64,000 nt of DNA from Prorocentrum cordatum (GCA_963575745.1 CAUYUJ010014194.1:1130001-1194000), one strand, 5' to 3'. Counted from the stretch's first letter, positions 22,092-32,870 are shown. The notes: generated by a model not told the origin, from the letters alone. Translations and numbers: made by a program.

Positions 22092-23300
22092 ACTTCGATC
22101 CTTTTTGAGAGTCTGGCTTCTAAGAGGGCTAAGACTGAGAGGCTCCCAGGACCTCAGACGACTCAGGGGCTTCTGAGAGACTTCTGCGCAGACTGAGAGA
22201 CGTCTGATGAGAGCCTTCAGACAAGGCCTCCAAGAAAGCTTCTGCGAAGCAGACCCCCGAGGTCGGAACCTGGACCCCCTTTGGACCCCTTCCCCAGCAC
22301 CAATTTTTCTTCCCGAGTCGCTTTCGCTACGGCCCCGGGACCCGGCGTGGGCCTCCAGAGGCCGAACGTAACGAAGAACCTCCACAGCGCGACTTTGTCC
22401 ATGACCCGAGGGAGCCCTGGGCAGGAGCCGAGGTCCAGGCCTCTTTCGGGTCGGTCGAAAGGGGGGGATAGCAAAGGGGGGGGTTGAGAATCAGCTCACG
22501 TAGCTGATTTTCCCGGCGCCTCCCGGCGCCGGAGGCGGCTATGTATCGAGGAGTGGGCCCCTCGGTGAGGCCGAAACCAGCTGCATGCAGCAAATTTCGT
22601 GACCCCCCCTTTCCCAATCCCCCCGTTTCGCCCGACCCGACTCTTGAGGGCGGTCAGACTCTCGCCCCTCAGAAGTGCCCCTCTTAAGGGCGGGGCCGCG
22701 GCCCCCCGACGGCCGGAGCGCCGCTCCCCCCCTGCGCGAGGCCCCGCCCTCGCGCTGCTCTGCGCGCGTCGAGCGCGCAGGTGGTGCCGCTGCCGAGACG
22801 GCTGCAGCGCCGGGTGCACAGGTCGGGGGCTTCCAGCCCCAGACCCCCTGGCGCCATGAAATCGGGAGCGGCCAAGAGGGGGGTGTCCAAGAGGGGGGGG
22901 TGCAAATCATGAGTGGCGGCATGTGCGCGGCCCAGCGGGGGGACCAGGGACGTAATGAAACAAGAAGAGGCGCCATGAAATCTGGGGAAATATCATGGCC
23001 CCCGCCGTGATATCCACCCCCCCCTAGTCATCACCCCCCTCTTTTCCGCCCCCGATGAAAGAAGCAGGACGAAGGCTCCAAAGGTGTGCGGCTGTGGGGG
23101 CCTTCGCTGGGCCCCGGGGCCGTCGGAGGACGTCGCAGGAGGAAGAGCTGGTCCCTGGGGAAGGGGGGTCACGCAATCCTGACGCCGGGGGTCTGGGGCC
23201 CGGGTCTTCCTCCCCGCGCCCCAGCTGCTCCCGGGGGGGAGAGTGGTCTCAGTCAGACCTGACGTTCTTGCCCCCTCTCCCCCCCCTCACCCGACACGTC
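22092..23300. other. Mosaic of degenerate dispersed repeats, no gene
   Basis: The interval contains copies of the CCCCTTCCCC family at 22265-22440 (plus) and 23070-23240 (minus), and a GGCGCCTCCCGGCGCCGG stretch at 22485-22560 related to 54290-54360. Segments at 22870-23040 are related to 29705-29780 and 32985-33075. No coding sequence is supported. Confidence 0.5.
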
Positions 23301-23574
23301 CGTCGGGGCCCGCCCCACCCCGCCCCGCCCGCCAGAGCCCGCTCCCCCGCAACGACGAGGCCGTCAAGGCCCTGGACGACCCGCCCGACAGGGGGGCGGC
23401 CGTCCACCCGGCCAGGGCCCGCCCGCGCACTCGCATGGGAGCTCGCCCCCACCCGCTCGAGCCGACCCTCCCGGGCCGACCCTCCCCCCCCCCGTCCCCA
23501 GCTGCCCGCCCAGTGCCGTTGGCGAGAGGCTCCCTTACAACATTTCGGCGAATTACGGCCGCTGGCCGAGCCCA
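23301..23574. other. 3' flank of the minus-strand gene
   Basis: GC-rich sequence downstream of the stop codon at 23575. No AATAAA-type polyadenylation signal is obvious, which is usual for dinoflagellates. Confidence 0.4.
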
Positions 23575-24408
23575 TCAGCAGCAGCTGCCCTTCTTCTTCC
23601 CCTTGCTGTCCGTCTTCTTCTTCGTGTCCAGCCTCTTCTTGGGCAGGGGCTTCTTCGAGGCGCTCGGCGGAGGCATCGCCGTGCTGGAGGCGGCGGGTCC
23701 GGTCCCGGACGTGCTCGCCCCCATCTGGTCCTGGTAGCCGGTGCCCATGCCGGTGTAGCCGTCGTGGCCCGTCGGCGAGGGGTGCCCGGGCGTCCCGCCC
23801 AGCTGCGGCGCGTACATCTGCTGCGCGCCGCCGCCGTACATCGGGTAGGCGACCATGGACGGCGCGCTCTGCAGCCCCGCGGGCATCGGGGCCGCCACCA
23901 TGGACGCCGCGGTCGGCAGGTAGGCGGGCTGCTGGTAGGCGGGCTGGTAGGCCGGGGCGGCCAGGCCGTACGGGTCGGCGGGGGGCACGTAGGACACGGG
24001 CTGCTGGTAGTACGCCACGGGCGGCTGCGAGTAGGCCGCCTGGGCGTACTCCACCGGCGCCGGCGTGTAGCTGTAGCTGGGCGCGGCCGGCTGAGCCGCG
24101 TAGGAGTACGTCGCGGGCTGTGCGTAGGTCGGCGCTGGCGCCGCGTACACCGCCGCCTCGGGCTGCGCGTACGCGTAGGTCGGCGCTGGCGCAGCGTACG
24201 CCGCTGCCTCGGGCTGCGCGTAGGTGGCCGCTGGTGCCGCGTAAGTCGCCGCGGGCTGCTGCTGGTAGTACTGGTATCCCGGTGACGGAGGCGCCGCGTA
24301 CTGGTACGCCGTGGTCGAGGGCGCCGTGTACGCGTATGTCGGTGGCGCCGCGTATGCGGTGTACTGCGGGGGCGCCGCGTAGGCCACCGGCTGGCCTGCG
24401 TAGGACAT
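23575..24408 (-). CDS. Tyr/Ala/Pro/Gln-rich protein with basic Cys-Cys C-terminus
   Basis: A 277-residue intronless ORF. Residues 1 to about 200 are low complexity, built on YAAPAP, TYAQP, YAQPEAA and YQQP units; about 200-245 is Gly/Met/Ser-rich. The last ~30 residues are strongly basic and end KGKKKGSCC. A polybasic tail followed by two terminal cysteines is typical of proteins anchored to membranes by geranylgeranyl or palmitoyl groups, so peripheral membrane attachment is inferred. The Tyr/Gln-rich body resembles phase-separating or prion-like domains, but I do not recognise a family and assign no function. I chose the ATG at 24408 because a relict spliced leader lies 70 nt upstream, marking the frame beyond it as 5' leader although it stays open to 24618. 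Its coherent composition sets it apart from nearby artefact ORFs. Confidence 0.75.
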   Translation of the reverse strand: MSYAGQPVAYAAPPQYTAYAAPPTYAYTAPSTTAYQYAAPPSPGYQYYQQQPAATYAAPAATYAQPEAAAYAAPAPTYAYAQPEAAVYAAPAPTYAQPATYSYAAQPAAPSYSYTPAPVEYAQAAYSQPPVAYYQQPVSYVPPADPYGLAAPAYQPAYQQPAYLPTAASMVAAPMPAGLQSAPSMVAYPMYGGGAQQMYAPQLGGTPGHPSPTGHDGYTGMGTGYQDQMGASTSGTGPAASSTAMPPPSASKKPLPKKRLDTKKKTDSKGKKKGSCC

Positions 24409-24478
24409 CGAGGGGCGGCGCCGAGCGTGCGGCAGGGTGGCTCTGTAAGAGCACTCTTGCGAATTATTAGAGCCGCCC

Positions 24479-24500
24479 CTTCGGCCAAAATGGCTGCAGG
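24479..24500 (-). other. Relict dinoflagellate spliced leader (genomic copy)
   Basis: On the minus strand the text reads CTGCAGCCATTTTGGCCGAAG. The canonical dinoflagellate spliced leader contains CCGTAGCCATTTTGGCTCAAG. The 12-nt AGCCATTTTGGC core and the terminal AAG are identical; 17 of 22 positions agree by my count. The leader is added to mRNA by trans-splicing, so a genomic copy just 5' of an intronless ORF is the signature of a reverse-transcribed, reintegrated mRNA. The CAG inside the copy (AG at 24495-24494) could serve as the present trans-splice acceptor. Confidence 0.8.
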
Positions 24501-25394
24501 GCGGTCGCATCTCACACGAGAGAGGCAATGTGGGAGGCCGCCTGACAGGAGCCAAAAAACGGAGCCACCACCACCGCGAGGAGCCAGGGGAGGGTAATCC
24601 TGGTGGCGTGGTCCCCAAATTTTTCGACTTCCCAGTCGAGACATCTCAAATCGGAGGGGCATCATGGAACTCCTCCCTGGAGGTGGCTCGCTGGAGGTGC
24701 TGTCGGCTTCTTTAGCCTCCGATCCCAGGGATGCCTTCAGCCCGCGAGCAAGAACAGACACTCAACTAATGATGAGAGCAGACGGCTCCTCAAGACAGTC
24801 AGATGGATCTATCATCTCCCCAATGGACCATCTACGATGTCATCCCAGTTACGTCAACATGCTCGTCCTCCCATGGCTCGAACGCGAAAGGTTTCAGCGA
24901 CCCCTCCCAAAAAATTCGCGCCCGACCCAGTTGCAACCATATTCGCTGCCATCAACTCAAGCGCCTGCTCTCCTGCTATTGGCACGAACCCCCTGGCAGC
25001 CAATCACCGAAATCGTGCCCCACCCTCCCGCCCTCCTGCGGCCTCTTGTGGTATCTATGTTTGGTGCGTTTGCATGTTTTCCGCCCATCTTCCCTACCGG
25101 TTCACCGTCACTTCCCTGCGACACTGCGACTCATGAGCCCCCGCAAGCCGAACACAACTAAAGCCCAGCAAGAGACAGGGGCAGGTAGGGGTAGAAAGGG
25201 CAATTCGACGTCCCACGCCCCACCCCTCACTTTCCCATCTCCGCTTGCCCTTCCCAATCACGTCCCCATCAATCCGCTCCTTGTCCCATGCCTCCGCCCA
25301 TCCTTCCCCCCCCCTCACAGGTCACCAGAAGCATCTGGAGGCCACCGACGGCCAAGGAAGAGGCCAGAAGCGTCCGATAGCATCGACCCTCCTC
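24501..25394. other. Presumed 5' flank and unassigned sequence
   Basis: The minus-strand promoter of the gene should lie here, but no TATA-like or other element can be called. AT content is higher than in flanking regions and no ORF shows a motif. Confidence 0.4.
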
Positions 25395-25700
25395 ATCGTT
25401 CCTCCTCCTCTCCTCCTCCTCCTCCTCCTCCTCCTCCTCCTCCTCCTCCTCCTCCTCCTCCTTTTGTTTGTTTTTCCTCCTCCTGGCCGTCCCCCCTCCT
25501 CCTCCTTTTCCTCCTCCTCCTCCTCCTCCTCTTCCTCCTCCTCCTCCTCCTCCTCTTCCTCCTCCTCCTCCTCCTCCTCCGCCTCCTCCTCCTGCTCCTC
25601 CATCCCTCTTTCTTCTGAATAACTTCTCCCTGTCGCACCCCGTTGGGCCAGTTTTGAGGACGGGCCGGGCGTTTTTCGCCGGAGACGTCCCCACCATTTA
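25395..25700 (+). repeat. TCC microsatellite plus linker module of composite repeat
   Basis: About 215 bp of imperfect (TCC)n are followed by TTCTTCTGAATAACTTCTCC, CTGTCGCACCCCGTTGGGCC and GACGGGCCGGGCG. This is the same junction as at 2999-3209 and 38560-38700. Confidence 0.85.
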
Positions 25701-25734
25701 TGACTCGGAAGCTGAAGAATCGGCAATGGCTTCA

Positions 25735-26240
25735 CGGGTGGAGGGCGGGTCGTGTTCCAAATGTGGTTCTTGCCCGGGCCTGGCGCGCATTCGTTGTTTA
25801 ACACCTGCAAGCATCACGGGTTCGGGGGCGGGTGGCGTTCCAATTGTGGACATCGACTCCGCGCGGCGCACATTCGTGTTGAACGTGTACAAGAGCTTCA
25901 CGGATTGAGGGCGAGTGGTTTTCAAAACGTGGCTCTCGCTTTAGCGCGGCGCACATTCGTTTCAAAAATTTACAAGGGCTTCACGGACTGAGGGCGGGTG
26001 GTCTTCAAGTTGTGGTTCTCGTCTTAGCGACAGAGATAATATTTTTAATACTTGACAAGGGCTCCACGGATTGAGGGCGAGTGGTTTTCAACATGTGACT
26101 CTCGCCTTAGCGCGGCGCACATTCGTTTTCATAATTTGCAAGAACTTCACGGATTGAGGGCGGGTGGTTTTCGAAATGTGGTTCTCGCCTTAGCGCCGCG
26201 CACAATCGTTCACAACATGTTCAACAGTTTCACGGATTCC
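25735..26240 (+). repeat. 83-bp tandem array, about 6 units
   Basis: Unit starts (CACGGATTGAGGGCG) fall near 25900, 25983, 26066 and 26149, giving a period of 83 bp. One unit near 25984-26065 is strongly diverged. This is the longest array of the family in the window and here it joins directly to the GTCAAGACGCAACAG module without the head and CTTGG modules. Confidence 0.9.
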
Positions 26241-26299
26241 CACCATCAGCGTACCGGAAATGGCGTGCTGGAGAGATTCAGGCTTATGCGGGTGCTACA

Positions 26300-26422
26300 G
26301 TTATGTTGTTTGATTGTGTTGAAGTCCTAGGAGCGACGTCTGGTACGATCCATGATCGTCAAGACGCAACAGTAAGGCTGACCCGTGGCGTCAGGAATCC
26401 CGAGAACCATGTTTTTGCATGC
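26300..26422 (+). repeat. GTCAAGACGCAACAG module of composite repeat
   Basis: It contains GTGTTGAAGTCCTAGGAGCG, GATCGTCAAGACGCAACAGT and CCCGAGAACCATGTTTTTGC. Related to 4690-4790 and 47850-47960. It is followed by a TCC tract. Confidence 0.8.
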
Positions 26423-26930
26423 TTTTCCTCCTCCTCCTCCTCCTGATTCTCCTTCTCCTCCTCCCCCTCCTCCTCCTCCTCCTCCTCCTCCTCCTCCTCC
26501 TCCTCCTCCTCCGCGCTCATCCTCCTCCTCCACCTCCTCCTCCTCCGCCTCCTCCTCCTCTTCCTCCTCCGCCTCCTCCTCCGCCTCCTCCTTTTCCTCC
26601 TCCTCCTCCTCCTCCTCCTCCTCCTCCTCCTCCCTCCTCCTCCTCCTCTCCTCCTCCTCCTCCTCCTCCTCCTTCTTCTCCTCCTCCTCCTCCTCCTCCT
26701 CCTCTCCTCCTCCTCCTCCTCCTCCTCTTTTTCCTCCTCCTCTTTTTCCTCCTCCTCCTCCTCCTTCTTTTTCCTCCTCCTCATCCTTCTCCTTCTCCTC
26801 CTTTTCCTCCTCCTCCTCCTCGCCCTCCTTCTCCTCCTTCTTTTTCCTCCTCCTCCTCCTTCTCCTCCTCCTCCTCCTTCTCCTCCTCCTCATCCTCCTC
26901 CTCCTCGCCCTCTTTTTCCCCCCGCTTGGC
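26423..26930 (+). repeat. Long TCC microsatellite
   Basis: About 500 bp of imperfect (TCC)n with TTC and GCC variants. Poly-Glu, poly-Ser, poly-Pro and poly-Leu ORFs on both strands are artefacts. Confidence 0.95.
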
Positions 26931-27550
26931 CCGGGGGCACCCGAGCGGGCCCCCACCCCCATCGCACAGAGGGGGGCCCGGGCATTGGGCTTCAAGCGTG
27001 GTCGAACCACGCTTCAGCAGCAAGCCTGCCGGGGTGCTCGCGCCAGCGAAGCGCGCGGCTTCCCTTCAGAGCCGGCCACAGCCGCTTTCACTGGGGCAAA
27101 GGGGAAGGGGGGAGGGGGGAGGAGCTGGGAGAGAACCAGGAGGCGGAGGAAGACGGGTGCGCGGCCGGGAAATCTGCGCCACCCCACTCCCCCGCTGGGC
27201 GCACGCGCACCCGCCTGAGGCAAGGAAAGGGGAAGGAGAAGGGGGAGGAGGGGGAAAGAAGGAGGCCAGGCGAAGCGGCGGCAAGGAAAAGGGCAGGAGG
27301 ACGAAGGCGAAGCGGCGGCCAGAGGAGGGGCGAGGCCAAAAGTCGAGCGAGGGCGCCCGCGGGGCCATGGCAGTCAGGTCAGTCCAGCCGCCCGGCGGCG
27401 CTGCAGAGCCAGCTGGGCTTGGACCGCGCAGCTCACGACCCTGCAGGCTTTCGTGAGCTCGTCGACCTGGCGGTCGCCCAGCGAACCGCGCCGGCCGAAG
27501 AAGCCACTGTCTGGCTTCCCGCCGAATGCGACCTGTGGTTTCCACCACAA
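26931..27550. other. Unassigned, purine-rich interval
   Basis: A GGGGAAGGGGGGAGG-type purine-rich stretch (27090-27330) flanked by GC-rich sequence. No gene recognised. Confidence 0.4.
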
Positions 27551-27554
27551 AAAA

Positions 27555-29010
27555 AGTCACTCGGGTAGCCGAGGAAGCCCGCGGACCCTGGCCCTCCGGC
27601 CCCCCGGAAATTCGCCCGCTCGTGGCTGCGCAAGTACTGCCTCAGGGCACCGTGGGTATTCTTTTGCAAGAGGGTGCTCTACTTCGCCAGGTGCTGCAGG
27701 GCGCACTGCAAGGAAGCGCCAGGCGCAGGGTCCGCGCCGTGGAGGGACAGCTCCGTCCGCGGGTCGGAGAGGGCCTCGCCGAAGCCCGGCGCCGCGTCCA
27801 GGACCTCGAGCAGGGAGTCGGCGCCGAGGTCCGCGGCAACGCTGGACACGCACGCGGTCCAACCCAGAATGCAGCGGCACGTCGCGTAGTTGCCCACTGC
27901 AGCCCCGCGCCAGAGAGCTTGAGCGGCAGGCCGAGGACCGCGCCTCGGCGTCCAGGCCGCCCTGCGAGTTCCTCCCAGTAGCCCGCCAGGGTGGTGTCGT
28001 AGCGCGCCGCCTCCGCCTTGCAGGCCAACTGCGCGCGCAGGACGCGCTGGCTTGCGCCCGCGCAAGTGTGCAGCAAGCTCCGGGTCGCCTGCAGCGAGAG
28101 GCCGTGCTCGCCGACCGCGTGCTTCCCCAGCGGCCGGAGGGCGTTCCAGAGCTCCGCCGAGCGCTCGGCCGCCCGCTCGAGGCCGCTGTTTTGGTCCAGC
28201 TCGAAGGGCGCGTCGGCCGCGATCGCCCCGCGCCCGCAGGCGCGCGCTGAACACGGGGAGCTCCGGCACGGAATGCGCTCGCACCTCAGGGGCCACAGCC
28301 AGCTGCCCAGTCGAAGACCAGACCTGCTTTTTTGAAGGCGTTGAGCTCTAGCCCAAGAGGCGCAAGGAGGTAGGTGGCGTCCAAGAAGGAGTAGAGTCGC
28401 ACATCCGGGTCGTGGCGATCAACTCCTCCAATAGCTGGGAAATCGCCTCCCCCTGGCCAGCCGTAGGCAGCCGGCGCCAGGGAGTCCCCCTGGTCGAAAC
28501 CGGGGGTGCTCTCGACCTCCTCGAAATTGCCCACCGCGTCAATCCAAAAGTTTAGCAGGCCCCGAATCCCACTGGTCAAGCATCCCCGCGACCTCCGGCA
28601 CGTGCACAACCATGGCCCGGATGGCGTGGTCTCGCTGCAACCGCTGGAAGGCCGCCTCGATGTCCACCTTAGTGAACACCATCCCCAAATGAGCGTCGGC
28701 AGGTCGGCCCCGCAACTCTGGCCAACTCCATACTGGTGAGAGCCTGCGGCCTGGCGGAGCCTTGCTTTCTTGACCCGCGGCAGCGTTTTCATCCCGAGTC
28801 TCTTGAGGCTGGCCCCCACGAGCAGCGGGCGGGAATCCCCATCCCCCTTGTCCAACAAAGCCACCACCTCGCCCACCCGGAAGGCTGGGAAAACTGGCGC
28901 CGGCAATTCCCCGAAAGTGAATTTCGTGACCGCCAGGGCTAGCAAAATAAACGCCTCTGGGCCACCCGCCGTGCAGGAGTGCTCCAGGCGGGCCCCGAGC
29001 AAGGCTGGCG
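27555..29010 (-). mobile_element. Second retrotransposon RT family (truncated, degenerate)
   Basis: Minus-strand text in order: RPLLVGASLKRLGMK and YGVGQSCGAD (RT N-terminal blocks); KVDIEAAFQRLQRD (motif A, Asp present); PGFDQGDSLAPA (motif B); YSFLDATYLLAP (motif C, second Asp replaced by Ala at 28376-28378); LNAFKKAGLVFDW; and a C-terminal block LSGAGLQWATTRRAAAFW. The frame changes near 28560 and again near 28300. The wording differs from the LINE at 10-17 kb, so this is another non-LTR lineage. No endonuclease or RNase H is seen; a TCC array lies immediately 5' (29216-29545). Confidence 0.7.
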
Positions 29011-29215
29011 CGGTCAGCTGGGGCGGTCCTCCTGAACCTCGTCCCACACGTCTGGGTCGGGGGCCGCCCCGCGAGGGCCCGCGGGCGGGGCCAGGCCGCC
29101 TGCAGCCGAAACGGGGGGGAAGGCAGCGTGCAGCTTGTCCAGCGTGCCGCTGCTGCGCGGAGCAAACGGGGTGCCCCGCGCTGCCGCGGGGTGCCGCCAC
29201 TCCTCCTCAACAACC

Positions 29216-29545
29216 TCATATCCTCCTCCTCCTCCTCCTCCTCCTCCTCCTCCTCCTCCTCCTCCTCCTTCTCCTCCTCCTCCTGTTCCTCCTCCTCCTC
29301 CTCCTCCTCCACCTCCTCCGCCTTCTCCTCCTCCTCCTCCTCCTCCTCCTCCTCCTCCTCCTCCTCCTCCTCCTCTTCCTCCACCTCCTACGTTCTTCCT
29401 CCTGGTCCCTCTCATCTTCTTCCTCCTCCTCCTCCTCCTCCTCCTCCTCCTCCTCCTTTTCCTCCTCCACCCCTCCTCATCCTCATGTTCCTCCTCCAGT
29501 TCCTCCTCTTTCCCTTCCACCCTCCTTCTCCTCCTCTTTAGATGA
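29216..29545 (+). repeat. TCC microsatellite
   Basis: Imperfect (TCC)n over about 330 bp with a few ACC, GTT and TTC variants. Confidence 0.95.
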
Positions 29546-30055
29546 GTTCTCTTCCAAATTTCCGAGCTCCAACAACTCCTCCCCCTGAAACGTCGGTTTA
29601 CCGCCCCTGCCCCCCCGCCCCGCCCCACGCCCCAACCCCCTCGCCTGACCCTTCCCGGAGAGTCAGCGGGGGCGCGAGAAGGTCGGAACCCGGGAGGGAG
29701 AGACGGATGAGGAGAGGGGCGTCCAAGAAGGGGGCGTCTAAGAGAGGGGCTCGCAAATCATGCCCCGAGGCACGTGCGCGGACGACGGGGGGGGCAGGGG
29801 AGCGAGAGGTTCATCTTCCTGGAAAAAGGTCGGTTCTCCGGGAAAAAAGGTTCGTTGTCCGAATTGATTTCTGCATGGCAGAAGAGTTTATCCTCCAGGT
29901 GAACCCCGATCAGGGATCGTCAACATGTTGCAGAACTTCAACATCCCAAATTTGAATGTGATCCCTTAAGGAGGCGCCGAAGATTTCGCACCACTGTAGC
30001 CTCGGCTGCCCGGGGAAACAACTGGTCGTGTTAATTTGTCATGATGTAACAAACC
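29546..30055. other. Unassigned sequence with short dispersed-repeat pieces
   Basis: The GGGGCGTCCAAGAAGGGGGC stretch near 29715 resembles 22870-22940, and CGGTTCTCCGGGAAAAAAGG near 29830 matches in reverse complement the text near 32885-32980. No gene. Confidence 0.45.
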
Positions 30056-30127
30056 AGTCGCCGCAGTAGCACCAGCAGTAGCACCAGCAGTAGCAGTAGC
30101 AGTAGCAGTAGCAGTAGCAGTAGCAGT

Positions 30128-30189
<62 letters not shown>

Positions 30190-30239
30190 TAGTAGTCGTA
30201 GTAGTAGGAGCAGTGGTAGTGGTAGCGGTAGCGGTAGCG

Positions 30240-30295
<56 letters not shown>

Positions 30296-30299
30296 CGTG

Positions 30300-30333
<34 letters not shown>

Positions 30334-30640
30334 CAGTAGTAGTAGTAGTAGTAGTAGTAGTAGTCATAGTAGAAGAAGTAGTAGTAGTCGTAGTAGTAGT
30401 AGCAGCAGCAAAAGAAGTCGTCGCAGTCTTAGTCGTAGTCGTAGTCGCAGTCGTAGTGGTAGCAGCAGTTATAGTGGCAATGCTAATAGTAGCGGTGGTA
30501 ATAATATTCGTGGTAGTAGTAGCCGTAGAATGGAATAGCCGTTGTAATAGTAATCGTGGTAATCGTGGTAGTAGTAATCGTAGAATAAAAACGGGTGTAA
30601 TCGTAGTAGTAGGCGTAGTCGTGGTAGTAGCAGTCGTAGC
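30056..30640 (+). repeat. TAG / CAG microsatellite
   Basis: (TAG)n with CAG, CGT and GGT variants. The purest part is 30178-30370. The poly-Thr and poly-Val ORFs are artefacts. Confidence 0.95.
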
Positions 30641-31008
30641 ATATAATGTAATAGAACCGAATAGAACAGAACATACTAGAGTAATCTAGAACGGAATACC
30701 ATAAGATACAACGGGGGGAATATAAGATAATCGAATGAAATGGGATATAACAGAATAGAAAGCCATATCACAAAATAGAAAAAAAAGAATAGTCCAGAGT
30801 AGAATATAACATAATATGATAGAATAGAACAGACTAGAAGAGAATCAACTATAATAGAATGAACAGAATATAATCAAGTAGAATAACATAGAGAAGATGA
30901 TATTACCACAGAATAGAAAATCCTGGAATAGACATACAATGAAACAACCCACAATTGAAAATCATATAATAGCACAAAAAATAATCCATAGTAGTAACAC
31001 AATAGTAA
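30641..31008 (+). repeat. Degenerate GAATA-rich tract
   Basis: AT-rich DNA dominated by AGAATAGAA and GAATATAA-like words with pentamer flavour. No clean unit can be drawn and no gene is present. Confidence 0.6.
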
Positions 31009-31098
31009 AGTATAGTAGTCGTAGCGAAGGTGGTAGTGGTAGTAGTAGTAATAGTAGTAGTAGTAGTAGTAGTAGTAGTACTAGTAGTAGTAGTACTG

Positions 31099-31134
<36 letters not shown>

Positions 31135-31380
31135 ATAGTAGAAGACTTGGTGGTAATAACATTAGTAGTAGCAGTAATCGTAGTGTTGGTGGTCGTGGCT
31201 GTGGTAGTCGCACACGTGATAGGAGCACGAGTGGTAGTAGTAATTCGTAGTAGTGTTTAATTGCGTAGTGGCCGTAGCGGTAGAATGTCGTCAAAATAAT
31301 CGTGGTACGGGTGGGAGAAGGAGCGGGGTTAGAAGACGTAGGCGTAGCAGTAATAGTAGTAGTAGTAGTGGTAGTAAACA
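31009..31380 (+). repeat. TAG microsatellite
   Basis: Imperfect (TAG)n with GGT/CGT variants, purest at 31030-31140. Confidence 0.9.
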
Positions 31381-32130
31381 TTGGATTAGCCATACAGACT
31401 CGACTAGTAATCGGACTAGTAAATGTAAAGAACTAGCTGTAAAAGTCATACTAACATCAATAATAACAACAGCAAGCAAAGTAAAGGTGGTCGTGGTCGT
31501 GGTAGTGGTAATACAAGCCATTGCGGTCGCGATCGTAATAATGACAATACGGAACGCATACGGAACACATGCGAAAATACATACGCAAAACGTATATGAG
31601 GCACGTGCGGAGCATAGTCGGCGCGTAAACAAAACGATACGAACATGGACAACCATAGTCAACACGTATACAAGAATGTCTTCGCAACGAACGCGGAACG
31701 TCTACGACACGTATCTGAAACATACACAACACATGTACAACACGCATACAAGACTACACGTACCAAGTACACAACACACACGAACAATAATCAAACCATG
31801 CACCGCAAATGCATACAATGCGCATCCGGAAAACATGCGACGAGCATACGTAACGTATGCAACAAGCAGACGACAAACACACAAAACGTGAAAGAAACGT
31901 CCACAACACGCATACGGAACGCGTGCGGCACGGATGCGCACGACACACGCAAGAGGAACGATACGCATGCGAAAAGTATGCACGGGCGTATACACAACGT
32001 ATACACATAGTCATCGTACTTGTCGTCGTCGTGGTAGAAGTAGAAATTATATTGAAAACTACGAATTAAGCGAGTAACGCTAATCATAATAGTATACACA
32101 TGGTAGTAGTAATAGTGATAGACGTTTTAT
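31381..32130. other. Cryptically repetitive ACG/CATAC-rich sequence
   Basis: Frequent words such as GCATACGGAACG, ACACGTA and AACACGCATAC suggest a decayed short tandem repeat. No gene recognised. Confidence 0.45.
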
Positions 32131-32194
32131 GTATATATGACATGTAGAAATAGTAGTAGTGGCCGTAATAGTAGCAGTGGTAATGGCTGTAGAA

Positions 32195-32237
<43 letters not shown>

Positions 32238-32246
32238 AGCAGTAGC

Positions 32247-32286
<40 letters not shown>

Positions 32287-32415
32287 AGAATAGTAGTAGT
32301 CGTAATAGTAGTACTAGTAGTAGTAGTAGTAGTAGCAGTAGTAGTAGTAGTAGTAGCCGTCGTGGTCGTCATCATACTAGTAGTAATCGTAGTAGTAGCA
32401 GTAGTAGTAACAGTA

Positions 32416-32487
<72 letters not shown>

Positions 32488-32488
32488 T
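32131..32488 (+). repeat. TAG microsatellite
   Basis: (TAG)n, nearly pure at 32425-32485, with scattered CGT and ACT variants. Confidence 0.95.
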
Positions 32489-32499
32489 AACTATGAATG

Positions 32500-32870
32500 G
32501 TTGTAGTGCTGGTGTTTGGTGTTTGGTGCTTGGGGTGTGGAGTGTGGTGTTTGGGGTTTGGAGTTTGGGGTTTGGTGTTTGGGATTTCGTGTTTGGTGCT
32601 CGGTGTTTGGGATGCGGGGTTTGGTGTGTGCGGTTTGGTGCTTGGTGTTTGGTGCTTGGTATTCGGTGTGTTTGTGCTCGGTGTGTGTTGTTTGGGGTTT
32701 GGGGTTTGGGGTTTGGGGCTTGGGGGTTGAGGGTTGGGGTTTGAGGGTTGCGGTTTGGGGGTTGGTGTTTGGTGTTTGGTGTTTGGTATTTGGGGTTTGG
32801 CGTTTGGGGCTTGGGGTTGGTTGTTTGGGGGTTGGGATTTGTTGTGTCTGGTGTTTTTGGGGTGGGTGGA
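32500..32870 (+). repeat. Degenerate TTTGGGG/TTTGGTG heptamer array
   Basis: Roughly 50 heptamers of the form TTTGGGG, TTTGGTG and TTGGGGT, with best order at 32695-32720 and 32765-32830. It resembles a telomere-type G-rich repeat but is not the TTTAGGG heptamer. Every long plus-strand ORF here encodes Gly/Val/Phe/Trp repeats. Confidence 0.85.

Noticed and set aside
22092-23300. Possible host exons between the foldback and the Tyr-rich gene
   Set aside because: Most of the interval can be matched to other degenerate repeats within the window and no domain text appears.
26327-27456. Long poly-Glu, poly-Pro and poly-Leu ORFs on both strands
   Set aside because: TCC/GGA repeats contain no stop codon in any frame, so such ORFs arise automatically.
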